Shown here in pieces: positions 12,540 through 25,379 of a stretch of 64,000 bases of DNA (position 1 is its first letter; every line of letters begins with the position of its first letter). The DNA lies in the NCBI GenBank assembly GCA_003988855.1, contig QYAI01000182.1, forward strand, positions 33,581 to 97,580, read 5' to 3'. The stretch is from Arachnopeziza araneosa (taxonomy: Eukaryota; Ascomycota; Leotiomycetes; Helotiales; Arachnopezizaceae). The notes beneath the pieces were generated by a model, which saw only the letters and a list, made by a program, of their open reading frames with translations, searched no databases and was not told the DNA's origin. The translations under genes and the position numbers were made by a program.

Positions 12540-14013
12540 TTAAATTATTATAACTTAAAAAATAAATAAAAAACAAGCTAAGTAGTATAAAAAACTTATT
12601 ATTAATAACTTTATTATAAGTTATATAAAAAGCTAAAAAAAAAAATTAATATTTTAAACTAAAAACTTAAATATTAAACTATAAATAAAATTTAAAAATA
12701 TAAATACTAAAGCTAATTGTAATTTTTAAATAAACTTAAATAAATTTTAAAACAAGTTTAAAAACTTATAAATAAACTTAAAGTACTAGCAATTTTTAAA
12801 AAAAATACAAAATTTAAAGTAAATAGCTTTTAAATAATTATAAACTATAAAATATTTGTTTTTAAAAAATATAAAAGCTTTTATTTACGCTATTTGTAAA
12901 TTACTTATATATAGTTATTAAAAAATAAAATAAGTTATTAGTATTGTAATATATATAACAAAGTTAATGTAGTTAAGTACTAGCTTTATAAATACTTAAA
13001 ACTTTTTAAAATCTTTAAAATACTGTAAAAGTTAATTATATAAAATTTTAAATTAAATTCTTTTTAGTAAAACTTTATAAATAAAGTTAAATAAAGGTTA
13101 ATTTTAATAGTTACTAAAAAGTTTATAAAGTATAAAAAGTATATATATATAAAGCTATACTAAATAAAATTTACTTTAATAGTTTTTAAAAACAATAATT
13201 ACAAAGTATAAAATATTTTAAAATATCTTTTACTAAATAAACTATTTATATTTAAGTTTAAATAAGTTTAATAGCTTTATTTAAAATTAAACAAAAATAG
13301 TAATTACGTTTACTTTTAAATAAATAAATAAAAAATCTAAATTAAACTATAAAAACTTATTTATAAACTTATATAAATTAGAAATAAAATAACTATTAAT
13401 ACTATTACTAATATAGTATTTTTACAATAATACTAGAAATAGTATAACTAACGTTTTACTATTTCTAGCTATTAATAAAAAAAACTTACAAAATAATACT
13501 TTTAAATATAGTAAATTTAAAAAAAGTAAAGTTAATAACTAATAAATTTAAAAACTGCAAAAATAACTAAAAACAAAAATTAACTTAGCAAATGCAAAAA
13601 CAGCTTTAATTACAACTAAAAAAATTATAAACTTTATACTTAAAATAAAAGTTATTTACTTAAACAAATATTAAAACTAAAAACAAAATTATATTTTAAA
13701 AAACTAAAACTAATAAAAATTAAAAAGTTAAAAAACTAGTAAATTATAAACTTTAACTATATTACAAACTTTTAACTTAAAGTTATGTAATAATCTTTTA
13801 AATCTTAGCTAAAAGTTTTTAAAGTTTAATACTATAAAAAGCTTTATATAAATAATAGCTTTTTTTATTATAAATAAAAGTTTTCTGCTTAACTTAACTA
13901 ATTTATTTATTAATACTTTTCTATAAATTAACTATTTAAAACAAGTTTTAGTAATTTTTAATTTAATTTAAACTAAAATATTATCTAGCGAAATACTAGA
14001 TATAGCTATAACA
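12540..14013 (+). mobile_element. Family A copy A3, 5' truncated
   Basis: Begins in the segment after RNase H (12540-12800, aligned with 33160-33400 and 38450-38650), runs through an eroded integrase region (about 12950-13700), loses the IHPVFH tail, and joins an LTR at about 13760. A 5'-truncated relic. Confidence 0.62.
13760..14013 (+). repeat. LTR of A3, retaining the terminal CA
   Basis: Tail reads ctagatatagctataaca at 13996-14013: the only copy that keeps an unmutated TAACA end. It has a TATA-like block near 13842 and an AATAAA-type signal near 13873. Its upstream part (ttaacttaaagttatgtaataa) matches the U3 of the LTRs at 48610-48864 and 58132-58428 rather than that of 31789-40337, so it belongs to a second U3 subtype. 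Confidence 0.68.
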
Positions 14014-14169
14014 AACTACTAAAAACTTAAAAATATACTTAGTAAAAATGTTTTTAAATAATATATACAAATACTATTACTTGTTAAATATAGTTATCTT
14101 AAACTAAAAACTATAATTTAAATTAAACTTTAAAAAAAATTTAACTTTTAGTATTAGTTTTAAACTTTT

Positions 14170-14850
14170 AAAATAAATTTAGTTTAAATAAATAAAATAA
14201 AAATTATAAACTAATATATTAATTAGTAGTTATAATTTTTTATAAATTGCTATTAACTAATCTTTTTTACTTTTTATAGTAAATTTTATTCGAATATACT
14301 ATATAAGCTAAAAATATTAAAAGTATAATTATATTAAAAAATAACTAAATAAATAAAAAGTTTATATAATTAAAACTAAATCTTAAAATACTACATTAAA
14401 TACATTACTTATTATTAAAAAATATTAGTTTTAAAATTAATAATAAAGTATATATTTTTATTAAAAACTAATATAAACAAATTAAACAAAAAGCTAAAAT
14501 ATTAAATACTTAAATTTATATATTGTTTTTTAAAAAAAGGTTTTTATTTAAAATTAATTTACGATTAGAAATAAAAGTATATTTAGTATTTTATATTAAA
14601 AAACAACGAAAAGCTAAAAAAAATCTATTGTTAATAAATTAAACTTTATTAACAATTAAAGTAAAACAAAGCTTAAATATAAAGTTAAAAAAATACTAAA
14701 TATATAAAAATAATTCAAGTATAAAGTAAAATTAGCTAATATAATAACAATTTAAACTAATACTTTATAAAAAAACTTGATATATTTTTTTATTACGTTA
14801 TAAAACTTTTACAAAATAAATATTACTTTATTAAAACTACTAAAAATTAT
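14170..14850 (+). mobile_element. Family H gypsy fragment, copy H1 (integrase tail and chromodomain)
   Basis: About 700 bases align by eye with 53690-54470, sharing blocks such as tactttttatagtaaa (14270; 53796) and the cluster near 14560-14610. That cluster translates to a degenerate L-L-IKVHPVFHV-type integrase tail and is followed at about 14650-14830 by chromodomain-like spacing. It is distinct from family A in sequence. The better copy is H2. Confidence 0.58.
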
Positions 14851-15000
14851 TAACAATTAGTAATTAATAAAACTTTTATAAACTATAAGTATAAAACAAT
14901 AAATTGTTATAAATTACTAAGTTTAATAAAAAAAAAGTTATAATAAAAGTAAAAAAACTTTTTAAGCTTTTTTAAACTTTGATTAAATTTAAAAATAAAT

Positions 15001-15085
15001 AAAACTTTATATAAAGTAATAGCTTTTCGTATTATATATAAAAGCTTTGTATTTAACTTAGTTAACTTACATTATTTATAACTAA
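15001..15085 (+). repeat. Partial family A LTR
   Basis: Starts with aaaactttatataaagtaatag and continues through a degenerate polyadenylation-type block into atttaacttagttaactta, the R-U5 start of the family A LTR. It then loses similarity. No internal region is attached. Confidence 0.55.
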
Positions 15086-18000
15086 TTTATTTTTAAATAA
15101 AAAGTGTTGCTAAAAAATTATAAAAACTAGAAAAAACTAAAAATAAATAACTTTATATAACGAGATTTTATTTTCAAAACTAAAAAGCAGTTTTATATTA
15201 CTTTTATATATAATAATAATACTACTACTAAAGTTAAAAAATAGTTTTTTAAACTAACTATTTTAAAAATTAAAACAATTAACCTTGAATATTTCTAAAA
15301 TATAAATAAAGCTAGAATTATAAAAATTATAACAAACAATTGCTTAATAGTTAAAAGTATTAATAAGCGTTTTATTTAAAAAAGTTTAAACTTAAAAAAT
15401 TATTTATTAAATATATTAATACTACTAGTTAAAGTTTTAATTATTTAATTATTTTTAAAAGTAAATTTATATAATAGTAATAGTTTAAAACTTTAAAAGC
15501 TAGTAGTTTACATTAACTAAAATAGTTAAATAACAAATACTATAACTTTAAAATAGTTGTAAAAAGTATTTATTTTCTAAACAATATTAAATAACTTTTA
15601 AATATATAACTACTTATTATAAATAGCTATAAAAGTTATAAAATAACAAAATTTATATAAAAATATTTTTAAATAAAATTTAGCTTTTATTTGTATTTTT
15701 TTATATATTGTATATACTTAACTTTTTATATATTGCATATACTTTATTTTTTAAATCTTGTTTTTTTTAAAAAAAATTATATTAGAAATAAATAAAATAT
15801 TTAAATATATTAACTAACTTTATATTAATTAAAAAGCAAACTTTTTACAATACTATTATAAAGTAAAATTAAATAGCTTTATAGCGAAAAATATTAAGTT
15901 TAAGTAAAAAGCTAATAGCTTATAGCTACTTAATAGTATTAAGCTTTTAATAAGTTATTACTTAAAAAAAGTAATAATATTAAAAAGTAAGCTTTAAAAT
16001 ATAAATTAAAGAATTTTATACTTAACTAAAATAATAACTAGTTATTTTAATATAGTAACTTTTTAAGTGTTTTAATTAAAAAAACTACTTTTTATAAAAG
16101 TTTTTAAAACTAAAAATAAATAAATATTTATTATTATATAGTATAAACGTCGAATTAAGCAATAAAAAACAAATATTTTACTAATAAAGTTTAGAAAATA
16201 AAAGTTAAAACTAGTTTTAATTCAAAGTTTGTAAATATTAAACTTGTTAAAAAAATTTAAATAAAAGCTAAAAATCGTAAAATTAAAATAGCTAGTTAAC
16301 TTACTTTTATATTATATTATAATTTAAAAATAAAATAATAATAATTTATTTAATAAAAATAGTTTTTTAAACAAGTTAATAGTTTTAAAAAATTACTAGC
16401 TACTAGAAAGTTCGACTTATTATAAATATAAAAATATAAAAAAGCTTAGTCTTTAAACTAATAATATATATAAAACAAGTAACTTAACATTACAAGTTAT
16501 AAAACTTGTTATAAAAAAATTATAAAATAAAGCTAAAACAATTTATTTAAGTATATATATTATAGCAAATATTTATTAATTTGTTTTAATTTTTGCTAAA
16601 TATATAGTATATATAGTATTTTAAATTATAATTAACTTTTTTTATATTTTTAATTATAATTTTTTACACAAATATAAAATACGCAAAGTTTATTAACTTT
16701 ATAGCTTAGTTTTTTAGTAATTAGTTTAAGTTTATTATTTTAATTTTGTTTTAATTTTGTTTATAATAGTTTATATATACTACTATTAAAAAACTACTTT
16801 AATTTCTATAGTTAGCTTAGTTACTATTACTACTAAATTTTTATTAATCTAGTATAGTTTTATATTTGTTTATTTATATTAATTAATTAGTTTTAGCTTT
16901 GTTAAATAAATTTAATAGTTTAAAAATAGTATTTTTGCTATTGAAAACACTGTTAGCTATATTTTAGTTTAAAATAAAATAAAGTTAAACAATAATATAT
17001 AAAGTTCTTTATTCGAAAATTCGCTTAAAAAGTATAATAGTTTATTATTTAAAGTTTTTTAATAAAATTAAAACTAATTAAATTACTACACAACTATTAC
17101 GTAAGCTTTTAATACAGATTAAGCTTAATATAAAGTTTAACGAAATAATTTTAATTTAAAAATAGTTTTTTACTTTAGTACTATATAGCTTAGTTTGTAA
17201 ACAATTAATTTATAAGTAAAATATTAATTTCTTTAGCTAAAAATATATTACTAGCGTTATTATAAAATTTGCTAGTTTTTATTTAGTTATTTATATTTTA
17301 AACTTTCGGATAACGAAAATATAAAAGTTTTAATAATAAAGTTAAATTTTTTAAATTTTTTTAATATAATACTAGAAAAAAACTTATAAAAACTTATAAA
17401 AAAGTTAAACTAATAACTAAATACTATATGTAAATACTTTAATTTACTAATACTGTTTTAAACTTTAAAATTTAACTAAAAAAAGTTACTTTATAAATTA
17501 TTTTAAATACTCGAAGTGTTATTAACTTAAGTTTACTATATTAAATAAAAATACAAGTTTTTAAGTAATTTAACAACTAAGCATTCGAAATTTTAGATTT
17601 ACAATTTTAAATTTAGCAAAAAAAGTAAAAAGTATAATTAAATAAACTTTTAAGTTAAAAGATTTTGTTAAAAATTAAAAATAACTATTAAATTTAAATT
17701 TTCGAATTAAACTATAGCTATAAACAATTTAAATTCAAATAATAATATAGTTAATAACATTTTAAATAGTTTAGTAGAAAAATAATATAACTATAATAAA
17801 AAATATTAAAATAAATTTACTTTTTAAAAATTTAAAGTTAGTAGTTTTATTAAATTTGTAATTAAAATTAACGTATATAACTAACGATATTATTTTAAAG
17901 TTAGTTTGTATATATTTAAAGCTAAAAAGCTTTTATAAAGTTTTTAAAGTTTTTAAAGTTTTTAAATTTTTTTATTTTAAATTCTTTTTAAAAGTATAAT

Positions 18001-20187
18001 AAAAACTAAAAAGCTTTTACTTTTTTACTAATTTAAAAAAGCTAAAAAAGCTAAAAGAAATTATAAAATCATTAAGCTTATTAATAAACTTTAGAAGAAA
18101 AAAACTTTAAATATTAAAAATTACTAGTTTTATTACTTGTTATATAAAGCTTAGAATAATATTAAACTTACTACTGTATTTTAAATAAAAAACTTAAAAT
18201 ACTAAAAAATATTTTTACTAGGCTTTTTTAAATACTTTTACCAAGCTTTTTTAAATACTTTTATTTACTACTAGTTTTACTTTAATTATAAAGTAAAAAC
18301 ACTTATAATTTAAATTAAATATAACTTTGCTAATAATTTTTACAAATAAAAATAACAATATATACTGTAAAAAATTATTATTTTTTAATTGTATTATAAA
18401 TCTTTTTACAAGTTTAACGAAACAACTAAAGTTAAACTTTTAAGTAATTACTTAATAATTAAATATATTAAATTAAGTTAACTTAAAAGTAGTAATTTTT
18501 TAAAAAATAAACAATACTTGTAGCTTTATATTATTTAAATTTAAGCTACTTTTATCACTACTATTATTAAAAAAATTGTAGTTATATAAACGCTTTTAAA
18601 TTTACTTTTAAAGTTAAAAAAATACTTAGAAAATTTATACTATTAAAGTTATTATAAAAAAATAACAAAGTTTAACTAATTTTTTTATAACTTAATATTA
18701 ACTATAAATATAACAAAAGCTTACTTTTTATTTTATTTAACTAATTAGTAACTTTTTTATTAACTACTAACTGTTTTTAAACTATATAATATAACTAATA
18801 TTTTTTAAAAAGCTAAATTAAATTTTAATATTAAGTAGTTAAAGTTAATTTTTAAAAAGCTAGCTAAAATAGTTATTAGAACTTTTAAAGCTTTTGTTTA
18901 AAAGTAGTAGAAAAAAATTAACTATATTACTTTATTTCTAGCTTTTATATACTAAAATTATATCGTAAAAAACCTATATATTAGCTTGTCAAAAATAAAG
19001 TTAATGTAAATATTAATTTTAAAAAAGTATAACTTTAACTTACGTTATAATATATAACTAGAAAAAAGCTATAGTATTTTTTTAAATATAAAGCAATAAC
19101 TAGATTAAAGCTTAAAATTAAATTTAAGTTACTTTTAAATATAGCAGTTAGTTAAAGTTTTTTATTAATTGTAAATGTTAAAAGTAAAAATTTACAATTA
19201 ATAAATTTGGTTTTTTTTTTAAATAACTGTAGAAAATAAATAGTTTAGTATTATTAAAATATTTCTAAATTATAAGTAAACATTAAAGTAAAAAATAGTT
19301 TACTTAAGGTTTTTTTTTATATTTTTAAATATTATTACAATATAGCTTTAATATAATACTAATATTAAAATAAAAACAATTAAATATTTTTACTATACTT
19401 TATATACTAAAAAAGTATATTAAATTTATTTTACTATATAATATTTAATGTAACATTTATATTTAAAAAAGTAAATAAGTAAAAAAGCTAAAAATTATAT
19501 ATAGTAAATATTAGTATTATTAAAGTATATTAAAATATAAGAAATTAAAAGTTTAAAAAACTTATTTTTACTATATTTAATAACTATATAGCTAATTAGC
19601 TATTACTTTTAGCAGTTTAGCTGTTTTTTCTATAGTTTATTGCTAAAATCAACGTTGTTTTAGTATTTGCATATTAGCGTTTAAATTAATATAAACTTTA
19701 GCTAAATAAAAGTTATTTAATTTTAAAAAAACACTTTTAATATTAATATATTAAATATTAAAAACTACTTTAATATTAAAAACAATAATAAAAAACTAAC
19801 GCTAATACTAAGCTAATACTAAGCTAACTAATTTAAAAACTAATAAAATAAAATAGTTTAAATTACTAAAAAACAATTATTCGCTAAAATTTTGTTTTAA
19901 TTAAAACTTTAAATTTAAAAATAAAACTAAAGTAATAGTAGTTTTGTTTAAATTAATATGTAAAAAAAACTTTTATTAATATATAAATAACTTAAAAATA
20001 AATAAAAGTTTAAGTATTATATATTAAATAAAGCTTTTTTTACTTAATTTTGTTAAAATATAAATAGTTAGAACTTATACGTATTATATATTTTTTAAAA
20101 ACTTGCAAAAAGTATTATCTTTCGACAAAGTAGTAAAATAATACAACAATATATATTAAAATCTTACTAGCGTTTCTAAACTAACTA
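15086..20187. other. Unassigned RIP-decayed DNA, about 5 kb
   Basis: AT-rich throughout, with no open frame over about 80 codons and none of the gypsy landmarks that I could place. Coding-like patches with fewer stops occur around 17880-18080 and 18700-19010 but match nothing I recognise. Probably two or more decayed elements. Confidence 0.4.
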
Positions 20188-20359
20188 AATAATAACTAAG
20201 CTAATATATACTTTNCTAGNANNAGATTAAACAAGCTTTTTAGCTAATTAAGTATTATTTTAGCAAACAAATTTAATAATAACTAGCTAAGATATACTTT
20301 ACTAGCAAAAGATTAAACAAGCTTTTTAGCTAATTAAGTATTATTTTAGCAAACAAACT
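20188..20359. repeat. Two-copy 86-bp tandem duplication containing the window's N bases
   Basis: Two near-identical 86-bp units follow each other; the segment starting agattaaacaagcttttta occurs at 20224 and again at 20310. The first unit has ambiguous bases at 20215, 20220, 20222 and 20223, exactly where the second unit reads cleanly. The ambiguity is most simply explained by reads from the two units, or more units, being merged. Confidence 0.85.
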
Positions 20360-20527
20360 TGTAGTAATTTTGTTTTTTACTATAGTAATATTATAATAAA
20401 CTTTTTTAAATTTAGAAATAAGCTTTATTAAATTTAATTAAATTTACAAATTATTTTAGTAAACGTAATTATAAGTTGTACTAGCTTAATACAGTGTACT
20501 TTTTATTTTAGCAAAATAAGTAGCTTA

Positions 20528-20715
20528 TTATTATAGCTACTTTTAGTATTTTACTAGATATTGTTTTAAGTTAAATTAAAAATTAAATTAAAAATTACGA
20601 AAGTAAAACTTAAATAATTAAGTTATAAACTAGTATTAATAGTATAAATTAATTAGTTAAGTTAAGTATATAGTGTTTATCTAGAATAAAAGCTATTATT
20701 TATATAAATAAAATA
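20528..20715 (-). repeat. Family A LTR in reverse orientation
   Basis: Reverse complement of the LTR: ttatagctacttttagtattttactag at 20531 is the inverted tail, and the inverted TATA-like block (ttatttatataaataaa) lies at about 20697-20712. The U3 part upstream of it on the minus strand does not match other copies well. Probably a solo or rearranged LTR. Confidence 0.65.
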
Positions 20716-23430
20716 GTAAATATAAAAACTGTTTTCTAAGTAAAAGCTTAGTAAAGTTTAATATAGTTTCTTGTATTTTATTACGTATTGTTTTAAAGCA
20801 AAGATTAATAAAGCTCGAAGTAGCTTTTTCGTAACTAACTTTTAATTTGTAATACTTATAATTTATAATAATTATAAAAAGCGAAAAAATGTTTTTAAAT
20901 TATTTTTAATTTTAGCTTATATATTGTACTTTAGCTTATTTTTATTAATAATATATTCTTAGCTTTAAGTTTTACGTTAATTGCGAAAATTAGCAAGCTA
21001 AATATTAAGCTAGTTATAAATAGCTACTTTTGCTTTTAAATTTAAAAATAGCTAATTTTTATTTTTACAAAGTAATTAAAACGTTATAAGCAATGCATTT
21101 AAACGTAATAATACAACACGAGAAAATTACTATATTATAGATTACTTTAGTAAACAGTTACTACTAATATAAAAGTTATTATTTTTAGCTATAACTTTAG
21201 CGTAACTTTATACAAGTAACATATTAAATAAGTTGTTAACTTAATTTAAACAGCTACAAAACTTGCTTTTAGTAGTTTTGTTTATTAATTAAAATTTTAA
21301 TATTTACTATTATAACTAACAGCTACTAAAGCTAAAAACAAGTTAAATAATGCTATATTGTTAGTATTTACTAAAAAACTACAACTTGCTTTTTTATTTA
21401 AAAGCAAAACGTTTTTCTATAATTAAACTTAAAATAAACTAATTTTAAGTTATTTACTGCTTAGTTATACAATATAAAACTATATAATACTATAAAGATA
21501 AATTTAAATAAAAGTTTACCTAATAGTACTTTATTTTAATATTATTTAATTGTACTTTTAGTTATAATATTAAAGTTAAGTTTAATATAATTTTAATTGT
21601 ACTTTAGTTATAATATTAAAGTTAAGTTTAATATAATTTTACATTTGTTAAAAAAGTATTTACAAGTAAAGTAGTAATTGTTTATTAAATTTAAAAAATA
21701 TTAACTTATTAAAGATATAATTTTTACTTTAGCTTAAAGATTTTAAGTAATTATATACAAAAAGTAAGAAATAGTTTAATATAGTTATTTAAATATTTTA
21801 AGTTAATTTTTTAAAATTAATACTTTTAAGTAATTAAAGTTAATATTATAAAAACTATAAATTAACAATTAATGTTAATTATAATATACTAATAATATTA
21901 CGTTTTAATATTAACTACTAACTTGTTGTTAAATTTTATAATTTGTTAAATATACTAACGTTTTAGCTTTAGAAACATTTGTACTTTAATTTTATAATTA
22001 ATATATTTTTAGTTTGTTAAACTATATTAGTTTTATTTATATAAGCTAATCTAGTATATTATATTATTAATATTAAAGTTAGTTTTTAGTTAGAAGTAAA
22101 TTAATATTTTTTAAATATTATAAACTTTTTAATTTAAAAAAATTAGTTTTAAAGAATATATTTGTGTAAATTGTTTATAAAGTAAAGAAAAATAATTAAA
22201 GTTTTAAACACTTATAAAGTATATTTATAAAAACGTTTTGTTTATTTAAACATAATACTTTAAAGTAATTTTAAAACTATAGTATATAAAAGAAATATAG
22301 TAAAGAATTTAATTTGTTTATAGTAATAATATAACTTATTTAATAAACAATAGTATTAAACACTAAATAAGAAAATACTAAATATTATATAATGTAATAA
22401 AAGCGTTTATAATTAGTTACTATTATAAACTAGTAAAAATAAATTTTAGTTTATAATTAATATATTTTTAAAAATTAATATTTAGTTTACTATATTTATT
22501 AATACTAAACTAGCTTTAATAATATATTTTTGTAAATTTAAAGCTTTTAAAAACAAGTAAAATATAAATTTATTTTTATAGTAAATTAACTTAAGTAATT
22601 TATATTAAATTTACTTTAAAATAGTAACTTTAAAACACTTAGTAAAATATTAAAGTATATAAAATATTATAAACTTTAAAGTTTATATATTACTTAGTAT
22701 TAAACTTAAGCTATTTATAGCTAATTTACTATAACAAACAAATATTATAAACTAATATATTTTAATAATTATAACTTAAATAAATTATATATTTTAATAA
22801 TTATAATTAAATTTTTAGTATTATTAAAATTTTAGTATTATTAAAATCTTGCTATAGTTTACTTACTATATTATTTAGTATAAAGAAAAAGTTTAAAAAG
22901 CTATAATGTTATTAATTTATACTACTAAACTTTTTATACTAAAATCTTTAACTTTAATTTAATCTATATTAATTAAAATATTTTCTTTACAAATTATGTA
23001 ACTTAATATTAACTTAAAGTTAGTACTAAAATATTATACTTATTTTATAAATGTAATAAGTACTTTTATTATAAAGTTAAAACGTTTACTAAATACTAAT
23101 AAAGTATATATAAAATTTACATTTTAGTTAATAAATGCTAATTTTAATTATTAGCTAAATAAATAGTAAACTTTAACTAATTTTTTATTATAAATTAACT
23201 TTAATTTTAATTATTTACTTTTATTTTAATAAATTTTAATATATATTTATTGTTAATATCTCGCTTAGTTATGTTAGCTAATACTAATTATAAAAATATT
23301 CTAATTACTTAACAATAGCTTTAAAATGTTTTAACTTTTAACTAATTTATAACTAAATATAACTTGAAAAATTAAGTGTATTTTTTTATTAATTCTAATT
23401 TTACAGAAATTAATTATTAAGTTGTAAATA
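20716..23430. other. Unassigned RIP-decayed DNA left of the island
   Basis: No gene or recognisable domain. Residual CG-containing patches at 20980-21120 suggest slightly weaker mutation there. A two-copy repeat at 21546-21641 is listed separately. Confidence 0.4.
21546..21641. repeat. 47-48-bp tandem duplication
   Basis: The segment beginning ttaattgtacttttag and running through attaaagttaagtttaatataattt is repeated directly at 21593, with a one-base length difference in the T run. Confidence 0.8.
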
Positions 23431-24810
23431 AGCTTAGAATAAAGTTTATACTTTGTATTTAAATTAATTATAATATAAACAAGTTCTAGTTTTTTGTTTA
23501 TTTAATAATTTATCTACTTATTATTTTCTACTTATTATTTACTATTTTAAGTTAAATTCTAACTTTAAACTTATAAATTATAAACAAACTTCAACTTTTG
23601 TTTTTAAAATTAAGTATAAATAGATTAGCTTCTAGTTTCTGCTTATATTTAGTCTTCTTATATTCAAGTTAGATTGTAACTAAAACTTAAGAAATTATTA
23701 GATATTAAGTTAAATTTAATCTACTTTAATTTGAAATTTTATAAAAACAAATTCTATAGTTTCTTTACTTGCCCCATGTTCTTCTATTTACCCTATAATC
23801 CTTTAATTTCAAGTTAAATTCTGACTTTAAAGCTTAGAAGAATCATTAGACGTTGAGTTATAGTTAATTTCTACTTTTAAATTCGACTTTTATAAAAACA
23901 ATTAATTTCTATAGTTTCCTTGATTGCCCCATGTTCTCCTGATTACCCTATAATCCTCCTGCTTGGAAATTCATTCTGTATTTATATCTTGAAAGAATCA
24001 TTATAGGTTGAGTTGATAGAGAATTTCTTATTTTAAATTCCATCTGACTTTAACCTTTAAAATCAAGTGTAGATAGACAACCCCCTATTTCTCCTATTTA
24101 TCTCGTATTCTCCTGCTTGTTCTCTAGTTCTCTGCTTGAAAATTGATTATAATTTAAAGAATTGATTTGATTGTTGTTGACTTTGTTGATTTTCGTGTTT
24201 TAATTGTAAAATAACAAGCTCTAGTTCCTATCCCTCTCCCATAGTTCCCTTGTTTCCTCTATAGTTTCTTTGCTTGCGGGTTGAATTCTGACTTGGGGGA
24301 TTAAGTATTGAGTGTTGTTGATTTGTTGACTTTTGTGCTTGAAGTGATCAAATGTAAGATTAACAAGCCCCATGTTCTTCTTCTTCCATTATGATTCTTC
24401 TATTTGAAAAATGATTCTGACTTTGATACTTGAAAGAATCATTAAGTATTGAGTTGTTATTGAATTTCGTATTTTTGAATAAACAACTTGGTTTCTCTGG
24501 TTTCTTTGTTTGTCAGTAGTCCTTGCCAGTAGTCCTTGTCAGTAGTCCTTGCCAGTAGTCCTTGCCAGTAGTCCTTGCCAGTAGTCCTTGCCAGTAGTCC
24601 TTGCTGGTTGAATTCTGACTTGAAAGAATTAGGTATTAAATTGTGTCGGTTTCGTGTTCGAAGATCAATTGTAAGTTGACAAGCTTTATGTTCTCCTGCT
24701 TCCCTGTTTCCCTGTATTATATAGTTCTTTGCTTGCTAGTTGAATTGATTGAGAATTGATAATTAAGGCTTGTTGATTTCTTCTTGAATAATCTGTTGAA
24801 TTAACAGTTG
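23430..24810. repeat. Degenerate long-unit tandem array with a RIP gradient
   Basis: A loosely conserved unit of about 120-190 bp repeats some nine times. Units open with an aacaag + ctagttct or ccccatgttct block, then gcttg, then gaattctgactt, then cttgaaagaatcatta and attgagttgttg. Starts are near 23480, 23625, 23752, 23908 (155 bp after the last), 24083, 24209, 24360, 24482 and 24677. The left units are AT-mutated versions of the right ones. G+C on sampled 60-base lines rises from 13% (23701) to 28% (23761), 32% (23941), 43% (24241) and 53% (24541). No coding frame runs through it. Confidence 0.72.
24513..24603. repeat. 13-bp minisatellite, 7 units
   Basis: Seven perfect-length units of ccagtagtccttg; units 1 and 3 start with t instead of c. 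It sits inside a unit of the larger array. 13 is not a multiple of three, so it is not a coding repeat. Confidence 0.95.
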
Positions 24811-24877
24811 TGATTCCTATTCTGAATTTAGCATTCGTATGAATCAAGTGTTGATTGCAGACGCGTTGTTAATCTTG

Positions 24878-24989
24878 TTGGACAGTTAATCTCGTTGGAC
24901 AGTTAATCTCGTTGGACAGTTAATCTCGTTGGATAGTTGTGATTTCTTTGGACAGTTGTGATTTCTTTGGCAGACAGTGTTGATTTCTT
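24878..24989. repeat. 17-19-bp minisatellite, about 6 units
   Basis: Three units of ttggacagttaatctcg (24878-24928) pass into two 19-bp variants of the form ttggacagttgtgatttct (24929-24966) and a longer final unit ending near 24989. This shows stepwise divergence along the array. Confidence 0.9.
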
Positions 24990-25181
24990 ACTCTAGAAGA
25001 TCAGTATAGCAGACCGCTGGACTCAATTTCAAGTGATAGAAGCCATCTTCTTGCAATTCTACCTTAACAATGGAGTCATCAAATAAAGTTAGTAGTTAAC
25101 AGACAATTGTTGATTTCTTACTTCAAATAATCAAGTGTTGTAGTAGACGGTTTGTGACTTTCGACTCTTCAAAGTAATAGA
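24980..25181. repeat. Diverged direct duplication of about 128 bp
   Basis: ttgatttcttact followed by a GATCAG/AATCAAG block, a GTAG-CAGAC block, gact..tc and aagt(g)atagaag occurs at 24980-25040 and again at 25108-25181. An old duplication, clearly diverged but not by C-to-T change alone. Confidence 0.55.
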
Positions 25182-25234
25182 AGTTTCTTGTTTCCATTCT
25201 GACTTGATACTGAGTATCAGATTCAGTCCCTGGT

Positions 25235-25315
25235 CTAGGTGGTTTGTGGTTGGTCGTAGAATCTCGTGAGAAGGAAATATCAAAATAACTACAAAGAGAA
25301 ACTTAGACCGCCTAG
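25235..25315. other. Imperfect inverted repeat with 63-base spacer
   Basis: ctaggtggt at 25235-25243 pairs with accgcctag at 25307-25315 (one G-T pair). It lies about 50 bases upstream of the first well-placed ATG (25363), in the most G+C-rich part of the window (33/60 at 25321-25380). It could be a hairpin or binding-site pair; nothing proves a role. Confidence 0.3.
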
Positions 25316-25317
25316 TT

Positions 25318-25345
25318 GCTAACGGCCGCTCGCTAACGGCCGCTC
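25318..25345. repeat. 14-bp direct repeat gctaacggccgctc, 2 units
   Basis: Two perfect adjacent copies at 25318-25331 and 25332-25345. CG- and GGCC-rich sequence this dense is found nowhere else in the window and shows that RIP has not acted here. Confidence 0.9.
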
Positions 25346-25379
25346 AAGGGCAGAAACCTATAATGGACGTGCACTTTTG

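Noticed and set aside
1..23430. Mitochondrial or bacterial-endosymbiont origin because of the very low G+C
   Set aside because: No mitochondrial genes, rRNA or tRNA, no dense ORFs; instead decayed LTR retroelements with RIP-type stops and a normal-composition island.
24513..24603. CRISPR-like array
   Set aside because: Units are directly adjacent 13-mers with no spacers; a plain minisatellite in eukaryotic DNA.
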